A program made the position numbers and the translations under genes. 64,000 bases of DNA, from the NCBI GenBank assembly GCA_035566435.1, contig DATMRF010000038.1, positions 1-64,000 of the forward strand. Direction: 5' to 3'. The notes under the pieces are model-generated. The model did not search any database. It saw only the letters and a list, made by a program, of their open reading frames with translations, and was not told the DNA's origin. Below, in pieces: positions 27,070 to 36,216 of the stretch (positions are counted from its first letter, which is position 1; each line of letters opens with the position of its first letter). This DNA is from DATMRF01 sp035566435. Its GTDB lineage: Bacteria; Verrucomicrobiota; Verrucomicrobiia; Limisphaerales; UBA8199.

Positions 27070-28014
27070 ATGACCGTCCCCGCTATCGACCCCCCGCGCC
27101 CCGCAAACCCTGTCCCTGCCGGGGCGCCTCCCGCTCAGCCCGAGCGCAAGCCGCTGTCCAAGAAAGACATCGCGGCGGACCATCCTACGTGGTGCCCTGG
27201 TTGTGGGGACTTCTCAGTGCTGGCGCTTTACTTCAAGCTGATCGAGAAACGCAAGCTGTGGCAGGAAAAGATCACCACCATTTCAGGCATCGGCTGTTCC
27301 AGCCGTTTCCCGTATTTCGTGCAGGCTTATGGCGCCCACTACATTCACGGACGCTCTTTGCCGTTCGCGAGCGGCATTTCCCTGTCGCGGCCGGACCTCC
27401 ACGTCTTCGTCTTCGGCGGCGATGGTGATATGTTTTCCATCGGCGGGAACCATTTCAACCACGCGGCCCGCAAGAACATCAAGCTGACTTGCGTCGTGAT
27501 GGATAACTGGGTTTATGGCCTGACCAAGAAGCAGACTTCGCCAACTTCGCCGCTCGGGTTCAAGAGCAAGACCGACACCTGGGGCGCGGTGGATTATCCG
27601 ATCAACCCGATGAAGCAGGCGATTGCCGCCGGAGCCAGCTTTGTCGCGCGCACTAACGCTTCGAATCCAAACCATGTGTTGCAGATGATGGAGGCCGCGA
27701 TGGACCACGAGGGCTTCAGTTTCGTCGAATGCCTGAGCGAATGCGTCGAGTTTTACGAGGGCGCCTTTGACGGCTCCAACCCGCGCAAAGGCGGCGTGTT
27801 CAACCTCGTCCCCGCCGACCACAACGTCGGCGACGAAGTTGCCGCCTATAAACTCGCCGACCAACCGTTCCCTGGTTATTTCGGCATTTTCTACAAGTCG
27901 GTCAAACCGACCAAGAATGCCAAGGAAGCCGCGCTGAATGCCGGCGCGATGGGAAAATTCAAGGGCCTCAAAGACTGGCAGATTCTTCAAAAGAGCTTCG
28001 AGCGCATGAAGTAA
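27070..28014 (+). CDS. korB: 2-oxoacid:ferredoxin oxidoreductase subunit beta
   Basis: A 314-aa thiamine pyrophosphate-binding subunit. HPTWCPGCGDFSVL is the conserved N-terminal Cys-rich segment of the [4Fe-4S] site, GIGCSSRFPYF follows, and GDGDMFSIGGNHFNHAARKN is the TPP/Mg motif. Start at 27070 (MTVPAIDPP) follows a short repeat; a TTG at 27028 would add 14 repeat-encoded residues. Separated from korA by about 100 bp and clearly its partner. Confidence 0.88.
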   Translation: MTVPAIDPPRPANPVPAGAPPAQPERKPLSKKDIAADHPTWCPGCGDFSVLALYFKLIEKRKLWQEKITTISGIGCSSRFPYFVQAYGAHYIHGRSLPFASGISLSRPDLHVFVFGGDGDMFSIGGNHFNHAARKNIKLTCVVMDNWVYGLTKKQTSPTSPLGFKSKTDTWGAVDYPINPMKQAIAAGASFVARTNASNPNHVLQMMEAAMDHEGFSFVECLSECVEFYEGAFDGSNPRKGGVFNLVPADHNVGDEVAAYKLADQPFPGYFGIFYKSVKPTKNAKEAALNAGAMGKFKGLKDWQILQKSFERMK

Positions 28015-28041
28015 GCTTTGGAAGATCCTTGCCGAGCGTTC

Positions 28042-29502
28042 TTAGAGCAACTTGATTTGCGCCCGTTCTTTAGCTAGTGATTCGGTCAAGGTCGGCAGTC
28101 GGCCATTGCGGCGCTCGATGATGTGTTTGTCCATCGCTGGGTCAAAAGCGACCGGGTATTTGCCGTCGTAGCATGCCATACAGAAGGAGTTGGCCGGCAG
28201 CCCAGTCGCCCGGACCATGCCCTCCTGCGAAAGATAATGCAGAGAGTCGGCGTTGAGATAGCGGCGGATGTTTTCGAGGGAATAGTTCGCTGCCATAAGC
28301 TTGCTGCGGTCGGGAAAGTCGATGCCATAAACGCACGGGTGCATGTGCGGCGGGCAACTGACAAGCACATGAACTTCTTTGGCGCCGGCTTCCTTAAGGT
28401 TGTTCACGCGCGCTTTGCAGGTCGTGCCCCGGACGATGGAGTCATCGACCACGATGACGCGTTTGTCCTTCACTAGCCCTTCAATGAGGTTTAGCTTCAC
28501 GCGCACGTCGAAGTCGCGGATGAGCTGCGACGGCTGCAGAAAGCTCCGGCCGACGTAATGGTTGCGCACGAAAGCCATCTCGAAAGGGATGCCCGATTCG
28601 AGCGAGTACCCGAGCGCGGCGCAATTGCCGCTGTCGGGCACGGGTACCACGATGTCGGCTTCGAGGGGATTCTCGCGCGCCAGTTCCTTGCCCATTTCGA
28701 CGCGGACCTTATAGACGTTGCGGTTCGCGATGGTGCTGTCGGGCCGGGCGAAATAGACGTATTCAAAAATGCAGAAGGCGCGGCGGTGCTGTTCGGGGAA
28801 CGCCCGGACACTGCTGAGGCCGGTGTCGTTGACGACGACCACCTCCCCGGGCTCGACGTCACGGACATGTTTGGCGTGGATTAAATCGAGCGCGCAGGTT
28901 TCGCTGGCGAGCACCCAGGCTCCGTCGAGTTTGCCGATGCACAAGGGCCGGAAGCCGTGTGGATCGCGAACGCCAATCAGCTCCTTCTCGGTCATAATCA
29001 CCAGCGAATAAGCGCCTTCGATACGCCGAATAGCATGGAGGAGATTGTTGCCGTTCCCGTTGAAGGACGGCTGAGCCATCAAGTGCAAAATGATTTCGCT
29101 ATCCACCGTGGTCGCAAAGATGGAGCCATTGGCTTCCAGTTCGTCGCGCAACTTCGCGGCGTTGGTCAGGTTGCCATTATGGGCAATCGCGATTTGGCCG
29201 CGGGCGCAATCCACAGTGAGCGGCTGGGCGTTCATCAGGTGGGAAGAGCCAGTAGTGGAATAGCGCGTGTGGCCGATGGCCATCGAGCCGGCCAGCTCCT
29301 GAAGGATGTTGCCTTTGAACACCTGCGAAACCAGGCCCATGCCGATGTGTTTGCAGAACTGCTTGCCGTCGGAAGTGACAATGCCGGCGCTCTCCTGCCC
29401 CCGGTGCTGAAGTGCGTAAAGGCCGTAGTACGTCAACTCCGCGGCGTTCGGGTGGCCGTAAACGCCGAAAACACCGCAGTAGTGCTTCGGGTAATTCTGC
29501 AT
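28042..29502 (-). CDS. purF: amidophosphoribosyltransferase
   Basis: A 486-aa PurF of the iron-sulfur type. An 8-residue propeptide precedes the catalytic Cys9 (KHYCGVFGV), exposed after processing. The class II glutaminase domain is followed by the phosphoribosyltransferase domain with VIVVDDSIVRGTTCKARV. Four cysteines (RAFCIFEY, HPCVYGID, FCMACYDG) match the [4Fe-4S] ligands of the Bacillus enzyme. It carries out the first committed step of purine synthesis, making 5-phosphoribosylamine. It lies 163 bp downstream of purL on the same strand. The frame remains open upstream to 29610 but the homology start is 29502. Confidence 0.95.
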   Translation of the reverse strand: MQNYPKHYCGVFGVYGHPNAAELTYYGLYALQHRGQESAGIVTSDGKQFCKHIGMGLVSQVFKGNILQELAGSMAIGHTRYSTTGSSHLMNAQPLTVDCARGQIAIAHNGNLTNAAKLRDELEANGSIFATTVDSEIILHLMAQPSFNGNGNNLLHAIRRIEGAYSLVIMTEKELIGVRDPHGFRPLCIGKLDGAWVLASETCALDLIHAKHVRDVEPGEVVVVNDTGLSSVRAFPEQHRRAFCIFEYVYFARPDSTIANRNVYKVRVEMGKELARENPLEADIVVPVPDSGNCAALGYSLESGIPFEMAFVRNHYVGRSFLQPSQLIRDFDVRVKLNLIEGLVKDKRVIVVDDSIVRGTTCKARVNNLKEAGAKEVHVLVSCPPHMHPCVYGIDFPDRSKLMAANYSLENIRRYLNADSLHYLSQEGMVRATGLPANSFCMACYDGKYPVAFDPAMDKHIIERRNGRLPTLTESLAKERAQIKLL

Positions 29503-29665
29503 TGACTCAGTCAATCGCGCGACCACAAAATCCAACAACGGGAATACCCTTTGCGCAAGCACCAACTTGCCCCGGGAGCACCCGCCCTTTGAAAATGGGA
29601 ACGAGCCCAAATTTCTGCCGATCCTTTGTCGAATTTACCGCAACTTTCCAGAAAACCAACTCAAA

Positions 29666-32128
29666 TCAACGCATCGCTTCGGCGATGGAATTCCACCAAA
29701 GCTTGTGAAGCTCGGCGACTGGCCATGTGAATGAGCCGTTCGCTGTCGGAATTACAAGCGAGTCCCCCCCGACAGTGCCTATGCGGACGGCACTGACGCC
29801 CAGTAGTTTAGCCCGTTCGACGACTTTGACAGCGTCGAGCGAGGCGGTTGAGATAATGATGCGCGCTTGCGTCTCACCAAAAAGCATCGCGTCCAGACGC
29901 GCACGATTGACTGTTTTTGCCTCTCGCGGTTTGCGCTCGGAACGGCGCCCGGCCGCCTCGCCACTCTCCGCAGGTGGCGGCGCGAGCTCGATTCGGGCGC
30001 CGATCAGGCGGGGTGTCCCTCGCCCGATCTGCCGGCTGACGCAGCTTTCAGCCAGCGCGACCGCAAGTCCGCCCTCGCTGCAGTCGTGCGCGCTCTTGAT
30101 CCCGCTAGCGTGAATCAGCGCTCGCAAGGCTAAGTGCAGGGCCGTTTCCCTCTCTAAATCGCAGCGCGGCGGGGTGCCCGTTTTTAAACCATGAATCTGC
30201 TGCAGATAAGCCGAGCCGCCAAGTCCCTGAAGGGGGTCGCTTACGTCGACCAACTCGCCCAGCAAGATGATTGCGTCGCCTTCGTCTTTGAACCATTGCG
30301 TAGTAAGGTGCGCCGGCTGCTCGATCAGGCCCGCCATCGCCACAGTGGGAGTCGGGTCAATCGGGCCGTTCGGGCTTTGGTTGTAGAGGCTGACATTGCC
30401 GCCCGTTACCGGGGCATTAAAGGCGCGGCAGCCTTCGGCCAGGCCGCGGACGGATTCGCGCAGTTGCCAGAACGTCTCCGGGTTGAACGGGTTGCCGAAG
30501 TTCAGGTTATCCGTGACACCCAGAGGGACGGCACCCGAGCAAGCCAGATTGCGGGCTGCTTCGGCGACAGCAATTTTGCCACCCTCGTAGGGGTCGAGAT
30601 AGACGTAGGTTGCATTGCAATCGACGGTCAGTGCGACAAGTTTCTCCCTGACAGGTGCCGCCAGACCCGCGCTGTTTTCCGAGGCTGGCAAGGCATCGTC
30701 TTTGATGCGGATGACGGCGGCGTCCGAGCCGGGGGCAACAGCAGTGCCGTCGCGGACCGTGTGGTCATACTGGCGATAGACCCAGTTCTTGGAGGCAATA
30801 GTGGGGCAGGCCAAAAGCGTTTTTAGAACGTGGACCGGGTCGTGCGTGTCCGGAATACCGGTCAGGGTGAAGGCGTGGACAGCTTTAAGATATTCCGGTT
30901 CACGAGCCTCGCGCTCATAGACCGGCGCCTCGTCCGCCAGTTTCTTCGCTGGAATGTCCGCGACGACTTGGCTGTTGTTGCGCACCACCATCCGGCCCGT
31001 GTCGGTAACGCGGCCAATTTCAGCCCAGGGCAAATCCCACTTATCAAAAATGCGCTTCACTTCCTCCTCGCGTCCCTTTTGAACGATGATCAGCATCCGT
31101 TCCTGCGATTCGCTGAGCATGATTTCATACGGGGTCATGTTTGGGACGCGCTGCGGCACTTTGACCAAATCGATTTCGATGCCGGTTCCGGCGCGCGCGG
31201 CGGTTTCGCAGGTCGAGCAAGTCAGCCCCGCCGCGCCCATGTCCTGGATTCCGGCGACCGCCCCGGTCGCCAGGAGTTCGAGGCAGGCCTCGCAGACGAG
31301 TTTCTCCATGAAGGGATCGCCGACCTGCACCGCGCCGCGCTGTTGCTCGGCGGATTCCTCCGTCAAATCCTGAGAGGCGAACGCCGCGCCGGCTAGGCCA
31401 TCACGCCCGGTCGCCGGGCCAACGTAAAAAACGGGATTGCCAACTCCTCGCGCGGCGCCTCGAACGATTTGCTCGTGGCGAAGCACGCCCAGGCAAAATG
31501 CATTCACCAGCGGGTTGCCCTCGTAGGACTTATCAAAATAGACCTCGCCGGCCACCGTTGGGATGCCGAAGCAGTTGCCGTAATGGCCGATGCCCGCGAC
31601 GACACCGGCAAAGAGCCGACGGTTGTTCCGGATCGCCGCCTCTGCTTCGGCTGTAGCTGGCGCAGATGCGCCCTGGGCGAATGCAGCACCCCGCGCTCCG
31701 CACTGCGCACTGGTAATGGGCCCGAACCGCAGGCTGTTGAGCGAGCAGACCGGTCGGGCGCCCATCGTGAAAATGTCGCGAATGATTCCGCCCACGCCAG
31801 TGGCCGCGCCCTGGAAGGGTTCAACAGCGCTGGGATGGTTGTGCGACTCGATCTTGAAGGCAATGGCCAGACCGTCTCCTATGTCAATAATGCCCGCATT
31901 TTCTTCACCTGCGCCGACCAGAATCTTCGGCGATTTGGTCGGGAAAGTTTTGAGCAGTGGCCGGCTGTTCTTGTACGAGCAATGCTCGCTCCACATCACG
32001 GAGAAGATGCCGAGCTCGGTGTACGAAGGCTCGCGTCCGAGAATCTCCTTCAGCTTCTCATATTCCTCCGGCGTGAGGTTATGTTTGCGCACCAAGTCCG
32101 GCGTAATGGCTGGCTCTGCTGTTAACAT
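29666..32128 (-). CDS. purL: phosphoribosylformylglycinamidine synthase subunit PurL
   Basis: An 820-aa small-type PurL. Start at 32128 (MLTAEPAITPDLVRKHNLTPEEYEKL) matches the family; GIFSVMWSEHCSYKNS and GVGGIIRDIFTMGARP are diagnostic. It makes FGAM from FGAR, ATP and glutamine-derived ammonia, working with PurS and PurQ, neither of which is in the window. Residues about 139-166 (AQCGARGAAFAQGASAP...) form an insertion between FGPITS and NNRRLFAGVV that the family lacks; its DNA resembles the short-period repeats. A second Arg-rich insertion (SERKPREAKTVNRARLD) lies near residue 745. Confidence 0.95.
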   Translation of the reverse strand: MLTAEPAITPDLVRKHNLTPEEYEKLKEILGREPSYTELGIFSVMWSEHCSYKNSRPLLKTFPTKSPKILVGAGEENAGIIDIGDGLAIAFKIESHNHPSAVEPFQGAATGVGGIIRDIFTMGARPVCSLNSLRFGPITSAQCGARGAAFAQGASAPATAEAEAAIRNNRRLFAGVVAGIGHYGNCFGIPTVAGEVYFDKSYEGNPLVNAFCLGVLRHEQIVRGAARGVGNPVFYVGPATGRDGLAGAAFASQDLTEESAEQQRGAVQVGDPFMEKLVCEACLELLATGAVAGIQDMGAAGLTCSTCETAARAGTGIEIDLVKVPQRVPNMTPYEIMLSESQERMLIIVQKGREEEVKRIFDKWDLPWAEIGRVTDTGRMVVRNNSQVVADIPAKKLADEAPVYEREAREPEYLKAVHAFTLTGIPDTHDPVHVLKTLLACPTIASKNWVYRQYDHTVRDGTAVAPGSDAAVIRIKDDALPASENSAGLAAPVREKLVALTVDCNATYVYLDPYEGGKIAVAEAARNLACSGAVPLGVTDNLNFGNPFNPETFWQLRESVRGLAEGCRAFNAPVTGGNVSLYNQSPNGPIDPTPTVAMAGLIEQPAHLTTQWFKDEGDAIILLGELVDVSDPLQGLGGSAYLQQIHGLKTGTPPRCDLERETALHLALRALIHASGIKSAHDCSEGGLAVALAESCVSRQIGRGTPRLIGARIELAPPPAESGEAAGRRSERKPREAKTVNRARLDAMLFGETQARIIISTASLDAVKVVERAKLLGVSAVRIGTVGGDSLVIPTANGSFTWPVAELHKLWWNSIAEAMR

Positions 32129-32369
32129 TTCGAGATCAACATTCCTGGAATTCAACGGTCGAAAACCTGAAGCTGGCAGCATGCACCCTCTATAGCCTTG
32201 AGACAAGAAATTGATCCACCGTGCCGCGACAGCCGCTCCGCCTGGAAACACTTTATATCTCGCCGACAAGTTAGGTCTCCAAATCCAAGGTGGAATGCAT
32301 AACAAGATAATTGCGAATCCCACTCTGACCTTTGTCAAATAGAACCTCAGGCGTCGCGAGCGGTCAGCC

Positions 32370-32942
32370 TCACTTGGTCGGCGCCGCCTCGATCGTGACC
32401 GTGCGGTCAGGTTCCGGGGCGCGCAGGCGGACAATGATATGATGGACCTTGCCGGCTTCGAGCGTGAAGGTGAAGCCGAGAGAAGGATAATTCATGGACT
32501 CGAGCCCAAACCGCATTTTTTCATCCCCGGTGGGTTCGCCATAGGCCTTAAGCACCTCGTCGCGGCTGGAGGTCATGCCGACGCCTTCCTTGGTCCGGCC
32601 GGTGAACGCTTTGACGAACGGACCGTTGAGTCCAGTGACGTCGCCGCACATGACGACGTGGACAACGCCGTCCGGGCTGGGCATAACGGCAAGGCCGAGC
32701 CGCGGGTATTCGAGCGCATTCGCCGTCTGGCGTCCGGGTTGACCTAATTCCGCGATAACTTGTTCCTTGGTCATGCCGGCATGGATTTTGCCGACAGTGA
32801 GGTTCGGTTCGATCAGCATCGCGGCGTTCGTGCCATCCGGACCGGATGAGTCTCGGCCAGCCTTCTCGGAACATGCCGAAAGCGACAGGAGGGAGGCCAA
32901 GGCCAATGCAGCGCTGACACCGCAAAGAGTGGCTTTGTTCAT
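32370..32942 (-). CDS. lipoprotein with two SmpA/BamE-like motifs
   Basis: A 190-aa lipoprotein; the signal peptide ends in the lipobox LSAC at residue 24. Two segments, GMTKEQVIAELGQPG and MTSSRDEVLKAYGEPTG, have the GMTxxEVxxxLGxP pattern of BamE/OmlA-like domains, so it is probably a duplicated small outer-membrane fold. About 240 bp upstream of purL on the same strand, unlikely to be functionally linked. Specific role unknown. Confidence 0.8.
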   Translation of the reverse strand: MNKATLCGVSAALALASLLSLSACSEKAGRDSSGPDGTNAAMLIEPNLTVGKIHAGMTKEQVIAELGQPGRQTANALEYPRLGLAVMPSPDGVVHVVMCGDVTGLNGPFVKAFTGRTKEGVGMTSSRDEVLKAYGEPTGDEKMRFGLESMNYPSLGFTFTLEAGKVHHIIVRLRAPEPDRTVTIEAAPTK

Positions 32943-33232
32943 GTCGTAGATCTACTGCGACTTTAGCGGAATTAGAATAACAAACACCATGCTTGCGTCG
33001 GGCGAGCGCGCTTTACTGGTAGCGCCAAGCCGGCAGAGGCCGCTGCCCAAACCAGCCGGCCCGGACGTTCGCCCGTTGAACATTTGCGCCCCGACGTTAC
33101 ACCCCTCACGGTTGCCAATGTGCAACATCTGCACAAAGGCCGCAGTCACCTGTTCTGCGGTTCAGCGTGACGATGCGGTCATTGAGTTTTAATCAATTAA
33201 GTATCAGCATGTTGTGCCGCAAACCCTCCTTC
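32943..33232. other. intergenic region upstream of the EIIA fragment
   Basis: No gene. The lipoprotein promoter should be at its left end. The right half is AT-rich (AATCAATTAAGTATCAGC) just before the sigma-54-like site and could hold an activator or IHF-type binding site; none is defined. Confidence 0.4.
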
Positions 33233-33250
33233 CCGGCATAAGAATTGCAC
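33233..33250 (+). promoter_or_regulatory. sigma-54-type -24/-12 promoter
   Basis: GGCATAAGAATTGCA at 33235-33249 matches the GGCAC-R-N4-TTGCA consensus except for one base in the -24 box, with the required GG-N10-GC spacing. Transcription would start near 33261, 26 bp before the EIIA fragment. An AGGAGG Shine-Dalgarno follows at 33277-33282. Confidence 0.55.
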
Positions 33251-33286
33251 TTGCACGCAGCCTTATGTCTAAGAACAGGAGGATTC

Positions 33287-33682
33287 ATGTCTGGCCGCTC
33301 CGGGCGCCGCCGCCCGGATTTCGGAGTCTCGCCACTCGCTGAGGCCGCTCCGCTCGAAGTTCAGACATCCTACGCCTGCATAATGCTTTCCCGCCACACG
33401 ACACCCCAATTAATCGTGCCCCGCTTGCGCAGCCGGGACGCCCTAGCCGTAGTTGCGGAGCTCTGCTCGGTACTCCACCGCGCGCAGCGGGTGAAGGATC
33501 TGCTCCCGTTTTACAACGCAGTCATCAGCCGTGAAACGCTCAGCAACACAGCAACATTCCCGGGTTTGGCCATGCCGCACGCCCGCAGCAACGACTTTGA
33601 ATACCTGTCGTTTGCAGTCGGCCTGACCTCCCATCCTCTTCATCAAGCGTTCGTCCGAGACGACCCAAATCATGGCCGTTGA
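33287..33682 (+). pseudogene. truncated PTS EIIA (PtsN-like) domain
   Basis: The frame starts at ATG 33287 behind AGGAGG. Residues about 35-115 match the first half of a PTS EIIA type-2 domain, including the phosphorylatable histidine in GLAMPHARS and the following LSFAVGLT strand. Then the match stops at SHPLHQ and the frame ends after a few more residues, so roughly the second half of the domain is missing. The next gene starts inside its end. A deletion that joined ptsN-like and sulP-like genes explains both fragments. The good promoter and ribosome site suggest it is still expressed. Confidence 0.65.
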
Positions 33683-34250
33683 TGAAAGCACCGAGACGGA
33701 AGGCTCGCACCATTCACTGGTGGGCAAGGAGGTGCCCAAAGGGGTGATGATTTATCGCATGATAGGAGCATTCTTTTTTGGGGCGGTGGACAAACTCGAA
33801 AGCGCACTTAAGCGGGAGAAGCAGGAGCCGGAGGTGCTAATATTGCGCATGCGCAAAGTCGTCGCCCTCGATGCGACCGGCCTCAACGCACTGGAAGACC
33901 TGTACGACAAGCTTCATCGTAAAGGCAAGCATCTGGTGTTGAGCGCGCCGCATACAAACCCGATGATGGTGATGGTGAAAGCCGGTTTCATCGACCGGCT
34001 AAGGCCGGAAAACGTCTGCCCCCACATCGATGCCGCGCTGGTTCGGGCGCGCCAGATTTTAGGTTTGCCGCCGGCACCCGCCACCGACCCGCTCCATCAC
34101 GAAAAAGAGAAGCTGGAAGCTGTTCGTTTGGAATTGACGAACGCGCTGGATCGGGTCAATAACGTGCTTCGAGCCCCACCACGGAACGGGACGCGTCCCG
34201 CCCTGTCTAAGGCCACAAAAACCGACATAATCTCGGTGCAAACTGAATGA
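33672..34250 (+). CDS. orphan STAS-domain protein, remnant of a SulP-type anion transporter
   Basis: A 192-aa protein. Residues 8-125 match the C-terminal STAS domain of SulP transporters, beginning exactly with the linker ETEGSHHSLVGKEVPKGVMIYR and including GAFFFGAVDKLESAL and VVALDATGLNALEDL. The membrane part of a SulP protein (about 400 aa) is absent upstream. A helical tail (about 145-165) follows. It may persist as a soluble STAS regulator or be a relic. It overlaps the EIIA fragment by 11 bp and the malic enzyme by 4 bp (ATGA). Confidence 0.7.
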   Translation: MAVDESTETEGSHHSLVGKEVPKGVMIYRMIGAFFFGAVDKLESALKREKQEPEVLILRMRKVVALDATGLNALEDLYDKLHRKGKHLVLSAPHTNPMMVMVKAGFIDRLRPENVCPHIDAALVRARQILGLPPAPATDPLHHEKEKLEAVRLELTNALDRVNNVLRAPPRNGTRPALSKATKTDIISVQTE

Positions 34251-35668
34251 AAAAACAAAGCCTCACACCGTCGGTCAGCCACACGTTCACAATCCGGCTG
34301 ACCTATCCGAACCGAATCGGGATGTTCGCCCGCGTCGTCAGCACCATCGGCGCGCACGGCGGCGACCTTGGCGCCGTCGATATTGTCGCGCCCGACGCCA
34401 AACTGATGACCCGCGACATCACCGTCCGGGCCCGGGACGGAGCGCACCAGGAGGAGCTGGTTTCTTCGATCCGGCGGCTGACAAACGTGAAAGTAATCAA
34501 CGTCTCCGACCGGGTGTTTCTGCTCCACCTTGGCGGCAAACTGGGCATCCAAAACAAGGTGCCCGTGACCACCCGAGACACGCTGTCGATGGCTTATACG
34601 CCTGGAGTGGCGCGGGTCTGTGAGGCGATTGCGAGCGACCCCCGGAAAGCCTGGCAACTAACCATTAAGAGCAACGCGGTGGCGGTGGTCAGCGACGGCA
34701 CGGCCGTACTCGGCCTCGGCGACATAGGACCCGCCGCAGCCATGCCCGTTATGGAAGGGAAAGCGATGTTGTTCAAGGAATTCGGCGGCATCGATGCCTA
34801 TCCCATCTGCCTGTCCACCAAAGAGCCGGATGAAATCATTCAGACAGTCAAGCACATCTCGGTGGGTTTTGGCGGTATTAATCTCGAAGATATCTCGGCT
34901 CCGCGCTGCTTCGAGATCGAGCGCCGGCTGCAGGAACAGCTCGAGATCCCGGTGTTCCACGATGACCAGCATGGCACTGCCGTCGTGGTGCTCGCCGCGC
35001 TTATTAATGCGCTGCGCCTGACCGGGCAGAAGCTCGAGCGGCTTAAGATTGTGCTCTCCGGCGCGGGCGCAGCGGGCGTTGCCGTCACCCGAATCCTGCT
35101 GCGGGGCGGTGCGCGGGATATTATCGTGTGCGACCGCGAAGGCGCCATTCATGAAGGCCGGCTGGCCGCATTAAATGAGAGCAAGGCCTGGCTGGCGCAG
35201 AACACCAACCCACACAAACTGCGCGGCAGGCTCGAGCACGCTCTGCACGGTGCCAATGTTTTCATCGGCGTTTCCGGTCCGGGAACGGTAAAGGTGCGAC
35301 ACCTGAAACGCATGGCCCGCAAGCCCATCATCTTTGCCCTCGCGAACCCGACGCCGGAGATCATGCCGGAAGAGGCCGCCCAGGTAGCCCACATCGTCGC
35401 CACTGGCCGGAGCGATTACCCAAACCAAATCAACAACGTGCTGGCGTTCCCGGGCATCTTCCGTGGGGCGCTGGACGTCCGGGCGCGGCAGATCACCGAG
35501 ACCATGAAACAGGCGGCGGCCCGCGCGATCGCCGACTGCATCACGCCAGGCGAGCTGAGCCCCGAATACATCGTGCCCAGCGTGTTTAACCGGGAAGTCG
35601 TCCGGCGCGTCGCCGAAGCCGTTCGCCGCGCCGCAATCAAAGCGGGAGTGGCGCGCAAGAAGACCTGA
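34247..35668 (+). CDS. NAD(P)-dependent malic enzyme with N-terminal ACT domain
   Basis: A 473-aa protein. An ACT domain (about 12-85; FTIRLTYPNRIGMFARVVSTIGAHGGDLG) suggests allosteric control by a small molecule. The malic domain follows, with YTPGVARVCE, the catalytic Lys in LTIKSNAVAVVSDGTAVLGLGD, the metal-binding EDI and FHDDQHGTA, and a Rossmann dinucleotide site (LSGAGAAGVAV). It oxidatively decarboxylates malate to pyruvate. The gene is intact although both neighbours are remnants. It is translationally coupled to the STAS gene and probably transcribed from the sigma-54-like promoter at 33233. Confidence 0.92.
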   Translation: MKKQSLTPSVSHTFTIRLTYPNRIGMFARVVSTIGAHGGDLGAVDIVAPDAKLMTRDITVRARDGAHQEELVSSIRRLTNVKVINVSDRVFLLHLGGKLGIQNKVPVTTRDTLSMAYTPGVARVCEAIASDPRKAWQLTIKSNAVAVVSDGTAVLGLGDIGPAAAMPVMEGKAMLFKEFGGIDAYPICLSTKEPDEIIQTVKHISVGFGGINLEDISAPRCFEIERRLQEQLEIPVFHDDQHGTAVVVLAALINALRLTGQKLERLKIVLSGAGAAGVAVTRILLRGGARDIIVCDREGAIHEGRLAALNESKAWLAQNTNPHKLRGRLEHALHGANVFIGVSGPGTVKVRHLKRMARKPIIFALANPTPEIMPEEAAQVAHIVATGRSDYPNQINNVLAFPGIFRGALDVRARQITETMKQAAARAIADCITPGELSPEYIVPSVFNREVVRRVAEAVRRAAIKAGVARKKT

Positions 35669-35689
35669 ATCAGGTCATCGTGAGCACGG

Positions 35690-36102
35690 CACCGAATCGC
35701 GGCGACCGCCTGGGCAGGTGAGACCATGTATTCCGCGCAGCCGCCGTCGCGGCTTAAGCCGGTCACTTTGGCGGGCCGGCACAGGATGAAATCTCCGCGC
35801 CAGCAGTTTTCGTAGTGGAAACAGTGGCGGCCGTGCCAGCCCACGCCCACGCGTTGGCCGACCTTCCACTCACTCACACCGGCGCCCAGCGCGTGGATTC
35901 GGCCCGAGATCTCCTGTCCTGGGATGCAAGGATACTGAAGTCCGGGCTATAGCCTCTCCTTCACAAACATATCGCTGTGGCAGATGCCGCAGGCCTCGAC
36001 CTTATTGCGAACCTCTCCGGACCCTGGTTCTGGAATCTCCCGGTCCACCAGCTCCCAATCGCCCCGTGCTTTGCTGATTTGTGCCGCTTTCATCCGTTTC
36101 AT
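35690..36102 (-). pseudogene. zinc-dependent alcohol dehydrogenase fragment with in-frame stop
   Basis: From ATG 36102 the frame reads as the N-terminal catalytic domain of a medium-chain alcohol dehydrogenase: GDWELVDREIPEPGSGEV, VEACGICHSDMFVKE, then TAG at 35947-35949, then in the same frame PGLQYPCIPGQEISGRI, EWKVGQRVGVGWHGRHC and YMVSPAQAVAAI. The expected residue at the stop is Trp (EGLWPGLQYP), so a TGG to TAG change is likely. Similarity ends near 35690, about residue 138, with the NAD domain missing. Dead gene by two independent lesions, lying tail to tail with the malic enzyme. Confidence 0.85.
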
Positions 36103-36216
36103 AGCTCGTTACCGTTTGGTTGAGTTTAAAGATAGTAGCATCTCCCTGGCGGATGCGGAAGCGGAGAGCCAAGTTACAAATCGGCGCTCCGATGTCACTT
36201 TTAAGGGCGGCGCTCG

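Noticed and set aside
33245..33286. Upstream start for the EIIA fragment
   Set aside because: The sigma-54-like promoter covers this position and the AGGAGG site fits ATG 33287.
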